DNA from: an uncultured Pelagibacteraceae bacterium
GTDB taxonomy: Bacteria; Pseudomonadota; Alphaproteobacteria; Pelagibacterales; Pelagibacteraceae
Assembly: GCA_902570545.1 (NCBI GenBank)
Contig: CACFYO010000024.1
Span: 1 to 9,403 of the forward strand
Reading direction: 5' to 3'
DNA: 9,403 bases
Shown piece by piece: positions 6,292 to 9,403 of this stretch. Made by a program: the position numbers and the translations under genes. How positions within the stretch are numbered: position 1 is the stretch's first letter; each line of letters opens with the position of its first letter. Under the pieces are notes generated by a model. That model made no database searches. It saw only the letters and a program-made list of their open reading frames with translations, and was not told where the DNA came from.

Positions 6292-6300
6292 AAAAGTTAT

Positions 6301-7863
6301 TTATTTAAAACTTGCAAAACGGAATAATGGTTCATTATTCGGTCTTATTGGAACATCTACACTATTTTTAGTTGCCCAAGAAATTACTTGGTGGTGTAAA
6401 GGAAGATATGAAATATCATCTTTTACAATTTTCCAAGCATTTGCAATAGCTGCATTTCTTTTATCTAAGTCAACTTCACCTTCCATTACTCTTATAGCAG
6501 CGTCAACTTCGCTGTTGCTAAAGTTTACTTTATTCCAGCTAGCGCCTGACTCATATAGATAATGGAAAACATAATGACTATCTAATGTTGGAACTCCCCA
6601 TCCTAGCATATAGAAATCACCCTTATCTTCTTTTAATTCCTTAAAATGCTTACTTTTTGTCTGAGCGAATAGATTAACATTTACGCCGATTTTGCCTAAC
6701 ATTCCAACTACTGCAGTACAAATTGCTTCGTCGTTTACATATCTATCGTTAGGGCATCTTAGTTCAACATTGAAACCTTTTGGATATCCTGCGTCAGCTA
6801 ACAATTTTTTCGCAGCGTCAACATCATAAGGCAATCTTTTATCTAGATCTTTTGTGTATCCATTTACACCAGGAAAAGTTATGATACCCGCAGGCTCACT
6901 AAGACCTCTCATTACTTTTTTCTTAATTGCTTCTATATCTATTGCTTGATAAAGGGCTTGTCTTACTTCTTTTTTCTTAAATGGATTATCACCAGTATTT
7001 CCAGATCTTAATTTATCTGCTGCTTGGTCCATACCTAAAAAGATTGTACGCATTTGAGCTGTGCTCACTACATCATGATCTGCAGAATTTCCAATTCTAG
7101 CTAAGTCTTGAACTGGCGCGTCAGTTACTAAATCAACTTCACCAGATAATAATGCTGCAACTCTTGTAGCTGAGTTTTTAATTGGTAATAGGTGTATTTC
7201 ACTAACACTATTATCTTTCATTGAACCCCACCAATTACTATTTCTCTCAAATACTGTCTTAGTATTTGGCTCTCTTAGAGTAATTTTGAATGGTCCAGTT
7301 CCCATTGCATTAGTTGCTGAGAATGTTTCTTCTCCACCATCCCAGTTTTGTGAAACTGTTGCTCCAAAATCAATAGACCATTTTTTAGACATTATAAATA
7401 TGTTTGATAATTGGTTTAAAAGAATTGGATTTGGTTTACTTGTAGTCACTTGAACAGTGTAATTATCAATTTCTTTAACATCAGAAATTGTACTTATGTA
7501 TTCTTTAAAATCTGATGTAGGTTGTTTTGCTCTCAAAATACTAAATACAACATCTTTTGCAGTCATATCTGTACCATCAGAAAATTTTACACCTTTTCTT
7601 AAATTAAAAACCCAAGTATTTGGATCAGTTGTTTTCCAATCAGTTGCAAGTTGAGGTTCAATACTCATATCCAGACCTCTTGTTACAAGTGCTTCATAGA
7701 CCTGTCTTGAAACTTGTGTTGTAGGACCTTCATTTTGGGCATGAGGATCCAAAGTTAGACTATCTCCTTGCATAGACCATTTAATTGTTTTCGCGTATGA
7801 ATGTGTTGATACAAAAACAAATAAAATTGCAAAGAAAATTTTAATAAAATTTTTAAATTTCAT
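6301..7863 (-). CDS. Peptide/dipeptide-type ABC substrate-binding protein (SBP_bac_5 family)
   Basis: A 520-residue periplasmic protein. Residues 1-24 form a signal peptide with a K-rich start and a Phe/Val/Ile core, cleavable after S-Y-A24. No lipobox Cys is seen, so it should be soluble. Family landmarks: D39-P-H-A, V-Y-E-A-L-V (55-60), L-A-T-D-W (72-76), W-V-F-N-L-R-K-G-V-K-F-S-D-G (84-97), T-A-K-D-V-V-F-S (101-108), G-T-G-P-F-K-I (188-194) and N-W-W (210-212). The C-terminus H-H-Q-V-I-S-W matches the usual final lobe. These proteins bind di- or oligopeptides, or sometimes nickel, glutathione or opines; the ligand cannot be read from sequence. A strong AGGAGG, 4 bases before ATG 7863, predicts high translation. 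The gene leads the permease and ATPase genes. Confidence 0.96.
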   Translation of the reverse strand: MKFKNFIKIFFAILFVFVSTHSYAKTIKWSMQGDSLTLDPHAQNEGPTTQVSRQVYEALVTRGLDMSIEPQLATDWKTTDPNTWVFNLRKGVKFSDGTDMTAKDVVFSILRAKQPTSDFKEYISTISDVKEIDNYTVQVTTSKPNPILLNQLSNIFIMSKKWSIDFGATVSQNWDGGEETFSATNAMGTGPFKITLREPNTKTVFERNSNWWGSMKDNSVSEIHLLPIKNSATRVAALLSGEVDLVTDAPVQDLARIGNSADHDVVSTAQMRTIFLGMDQAADKLRSGNTGDNPFKKKEVRQALYQAIDIEAIKKKVMRGLSEPAGIITFPGVNGYTKDLDKRLPYDVDAAKKLLADAGYPKGFNVELRCPNDRYVNDEAICTAVVGMLGKIGVNVNLFAQTKSKHFKELKEDKGDFYMLGWGVPTLDSHYVFHYLYESGASWNKVNFSNSEVDAAIRVMEGEVDLDKRNAAIANAWKIVKDDISYLPLHHQVISWATKNSVDVPIRPNNEPLFRFASFK

Positions 7864-7867
7864 TTTT

Positions 7868-7873
7868 CCTCCT
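7868..7873 (-). promoter_or_regulatory. Strong Shine-Dalgarno site of the binding-protein gene
   Basis: A perfect AGGAGG on the - strand lies 4 bases before ATG 7863. It is the best ribosome site of the window and contrasts with the absent site before the next gene. Confidence 0.85.
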
Positions 7874-7889
7874 AATTATTACAAATAAA

Positions 7890-7918
7890 ATTAAACCTGA
7901 TTAATAGGTTAACTACAA
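7890..7918 (-). promoter_or_regulatory. Possible promoter of the importer genes
   Basis: On the - strand TTGTAG (7918-7913) and TTTAAT (7895-7890) are separated by exactly 17 bases. The -10-like box matches TATAAT at 5 of 6 positions, the -35-like box only at the first three. It lies in the 71-base gap before the binding-protein gene, the widest gap of the - strand set. In such AT-rich DNA this could be chance. Confidence 0.3.
7891..7912 (-). repeat. Short imperfect inverted repeat in the gap before the binding-protein gene
   Basis: TTAACCT (7912-7906) pairs with AGGTTTAA (7898-7891) around a 7-base loop, with one bulged base. On the - strand it follows the amidotransferase stop and is trailed by TTTATTTG. 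It might be a weak terminator or an operator overlapping the possible promoter. The stem is short and AT-rich. Confidence 0.3.
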
Positions 7919-7934
7919 GGGTAAAATAGGTAAC

Positions 7935-8666
7935 TTAATTGTTAAGAATGATATCGTTTTTGAATTTAGTATATAAAATTTTTGAATAATTATTCATATT
8001 TGTCATATTTTCTTTGGCGTCTTTATCAAATTTTTCCAGAGCACCCTGTCCTAATTGATTTTCTAGTGCTGACTTATATTCAGGTACACAACCCCAATCA
8101 TTTACAGTTGTATCTTTGATCTCTATGTGGAATTGAATGCCATAAGCATTGTTTTTGTATCGAAATATTTGATATTTTGTCTCTTTTGATGAAGCAAGTA
8201 ATGTTACATTTCTATTTTTTTCTAATTCTTGAACTTCATAAGAGTGCCATTGTAATGATGTAATTTTTTGAGGAAAATCTGCGAAAAGCATATCTTTCTT
8301 TTTTTCATCCAAAAAGTTTACATCCAGCATTCCAATTTCAGGATTATTAGTTTTAACTACTTTTCCTCCAATTGCTTCTCCTAGTAATTGACATCCGAGA
8401 CAAAACCCTAAGTATGGCTTATTTAATTCTACAACGAACTCTTTAATTTTTTTTTTTTCTTCGATAAGCCAAGGAAAATCTTTTTCCATCCAAGTATCCA
8501 TAGGTCCACCCATACATAGCATGCCGTCAAAAAAATTTAAATTATCTGGAATTTTTTCGCCTTCATCTAATTCAATAGTTGTAATATTAACTCCATCTTT
8601 GATCATTAAATCTTTTATATAACCAGGATCTTCAATATTTATGTGTTGAAGAACAAGAATTTCCAT
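7935..8666 (-). CDS. Free-standing class I glutamine amidotransferase (GMP-synthase-like)
   Basis: A 243-residue cytosolic protein with a complete class I amidotransferase triad. The nucleophile elbow is G87-F-C89-L-G-C-Q93, and G-I-Q-F-H180-I-E182 supplies His and Glu. Other marks are D-G-M-L-C-M-G-G-P-M (47-56) and L-Q-W-H-S-Y-E (138-144), as in the stand-alone GMP-synthase-like branch. No synthetase domain is fused or adjacent, so it may hydrolyse a gamma-glutamyl compound or amide on its own; the substrate is unknown. It begins 2 bases after the phosphatase stop, without a clear Shine-Dalgarno site, so the two are probably co-translated. The importer follows after 71 bases, and a shared peptide or gamma-glutamyl pathway is inference. 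A run of 12 A (coding strand, 8458-8447) falls at codons 70-74, before the catalytic Cys. Confidence 0.9.
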   Translation of the reverse strand: MEILVLQHINIEDPGYIKDLMIKDGVNITTIELDEGEKIPDNLNFFDGMLCMGGPMDTWMEKDFPWLIEEKKKIKEFVVELNKPYLGFCLGCQLLGEAIGGKVVKTNNPEIGMLDVNFLDEKKKDMLFADFPQKITSLQWHSYEVQELEKNRNVTLLASSKETKYQIFRYKNNAYGIQFHIEIKDTTVNDWGCVPEYKSALENQLGQGALEKFDKDAKENMTNMNNYSKILYTKFKNDIILNN

Positions 8667-8668
8667 TG

Positions 8669-9403
8669 TTACACGATGGGTTTTAGCAAACCTAATATTT
8701 TTTTATGAATTATTTTATTGGATGATACTGCTACGTGTCCTGCTTGCTTTGCATCTTTATTATTCCAAGTTGTAGTAATACCACCAGATGCATTGATAAT
8801 TGGAATTAGTGGATGAATGTCCCAAATTTTATTATTGCATTGCAATACAACATCAATTCTACCTTCACATATCTGAGCATATGACAATGCATCTGAGCAA
8901 GGGAATTGTATTAATTTGAGAAGTTTTGGAATTTTTTTTTGTTGATTTAATGAAATTGCTCCATGAAAACCAGCAGTTAATTTGATATCTTTAAATTTAA
9001 CACTTTTGTTGACTGATATTTTTTTTCTTTTTTTATTTTCAACAACATATGCAATTTTTGTAGATTGATTATAATAATATTTGTTTAACATTGGGAAGTT
9101 TGCCAATCCAAATATTGGGTTACCTTTGTAATTTACTGATATTAAATTACTCCAAGTAGGACTTCCTATAACAAATGACCTGGTTCCATCTATGGGATCA
9201 ATTACCCAACTAAAATCACTTTTAGTTTTTTTGTAACCAAATTCTTCTCCAATAATTTCATGACCAGGGAATTTTTTGCCTATCTTTGCTCTAATGAATT
9301 TTTCAAAAGCTTTATCGCATGTAGTAACAGGGTCATATCCTTTGCCAAGTAATTTATTATTAACTTTAAAAGGCTTATTAAGTTTTTTAAAATAAAAATT
9401 CGT
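8669..9403 (-). CDS. Inositol-monophosphatase / HisN-type phosphatase (5' end outside window)
   Basis: The frame is open from the window edge to TAA at 8671-8669, giving 244 residues without an internal stop. Counting from the edge, it shows D24-P-V-T with D30, I-I-G-E53-E54-F-G, the signature W66-V-I-D69-P-I-D72-G-T-R-S-F, and W-D195 followed by A-S-G-G. These supply all the metal-binding acids of the family, so the enzyme should be active as a Mg-dependent phosphomonoesterase. D-P-I-D-G-T-R-S-F with a following G-S-P-T-W is typical of the HisN-like histidinol-phosphatase branch, but inositol phosphate or 3'-phosphoadenosine phosphate substrates cannot be excluded, and no histidine genes are here. 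Family length is about 260 residues, so some 15-25 N-terminal residues lie beyond the edge. An internal TTG at 9106 is not the start, because the signature lies upstream of it. It is linked to the amidotransferase gene by 2 bases. Confidence 0.92.
   Translation of the reverse strand, partial: TNFYFKKLNKPFKVNNKLLGKGYDPVTTCDKAFEKFIRAKIGKKFPGHEIIGEEFGYKKTKSDFSWVIDPIDGTRSFVIGSPTWSNLISVNYKGNPIFGLANFPMLNKYYYNQSTKIAYVVENKKRKKISVNKSVKFKDIKLTAGFHGAISLNQQKKIPKLLKLIQFPCSDALSYAQICEGRIDVVLQCNNKIWDIHPLIPIINASGGITTTWNNKDAKQAGHVAVSSNKIIHKKILGLLKPIV

Noticed and set aside
6221..6562. An open + strand frame of 113 codons over the hairpin and the end of the binding-protein gene
   Set aside because: It lies antisense to the well-supported binding protein and spans the hairpin. 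Its translation resembles no family I know.
8932..8940. A run of nine T (A on the coding strand) in the phosphatase gene as a frameshift site
   Set aside because: The frame is continuous, the run encodes an ordinary Lys pair in a variable region, and runs of this length are common in such AT-rich genes.
8669..9106. A short 145-residue reading of the phosphatase starting at TTG 9106, suggesting a truncated gene
   Set aside because: The same frame stays open to the window edge and encodes the D-P-I-D-G-T signature and G-E-E motif upstream, so the gene is intact within the window.

Overview
This is a strongly AT-rich, very compact stretch of bacterial chromosome with no rRNA, tRNA, insertion sequence or CRISPR. 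The base composition, short or overlapping gene junctions, lysine/asparagine/isoleucine-rich proteins and a large investment in a periplasmic-binding-protein importer fit a streamlined marine alphaproteobacterium of the SAR11 (Pelagibacterales) type. That assignment is inference from style, not from a marker gene.

The window holds two convergent gene sets separated by 3 bp. On the + strand (1-1901) lie the last 23 codons of an unidentified protein and then four tightly packed small genes: a GYD-type protein, a DUF1330 protein, an NTF2/SnoaL-like protein and an exported cupredoxin with a complete type 1 copper site and a His/Met-rich insert. After a 49-bp gap comes an SMR-family membrane protein that lacks the catalytic glutamate of EmrE. 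The GYD and DUF1330 proteins are both probable dimeric alpha/beta-barrel (ferredoxin-like) proteins. None of these genes has a function that can be named from sequence alone.

On the - strand (9403 down to 1905) lies what looks like one long transcription unit. In order of transcription it encodes an inositol-monophosphatase/HisN-type phosphatase (5' end outside the window), a free-standing class I glutamine amidotransferase with an intact Cys-His-Glu triad, and a complete dipeptide/oligopeptide-type ABC importer. The importer consists of a binding protein, two permeases and one polypeptide carrying both ATPase domains. A carboxymuconolactone-decarboxylase/AhpD-like protein and a DUF952 protein follow. 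The importer is a full set: the binding protein captures a peptide-like ligand in the periplasm, the DppB-like and DppC-like permeases form the channel, and the fused ATPase drives it. A perfect 15-bp hairpin sits just after the binding-protein gene. With a strong Shine-Dalgarno sequence before that gene and a TTG start without one after the hairpin, it suggests far more binding protein than permease is made.

The observations most worth following are the glutamate-less SMR protein, the cupredoxin with its metal-ligand-rich insert in a cassette of small uncharacterised proteins, and the association of an amidotransferase, a phosphatase, an AhpD-like protein and DUF952 with a peptide importer.
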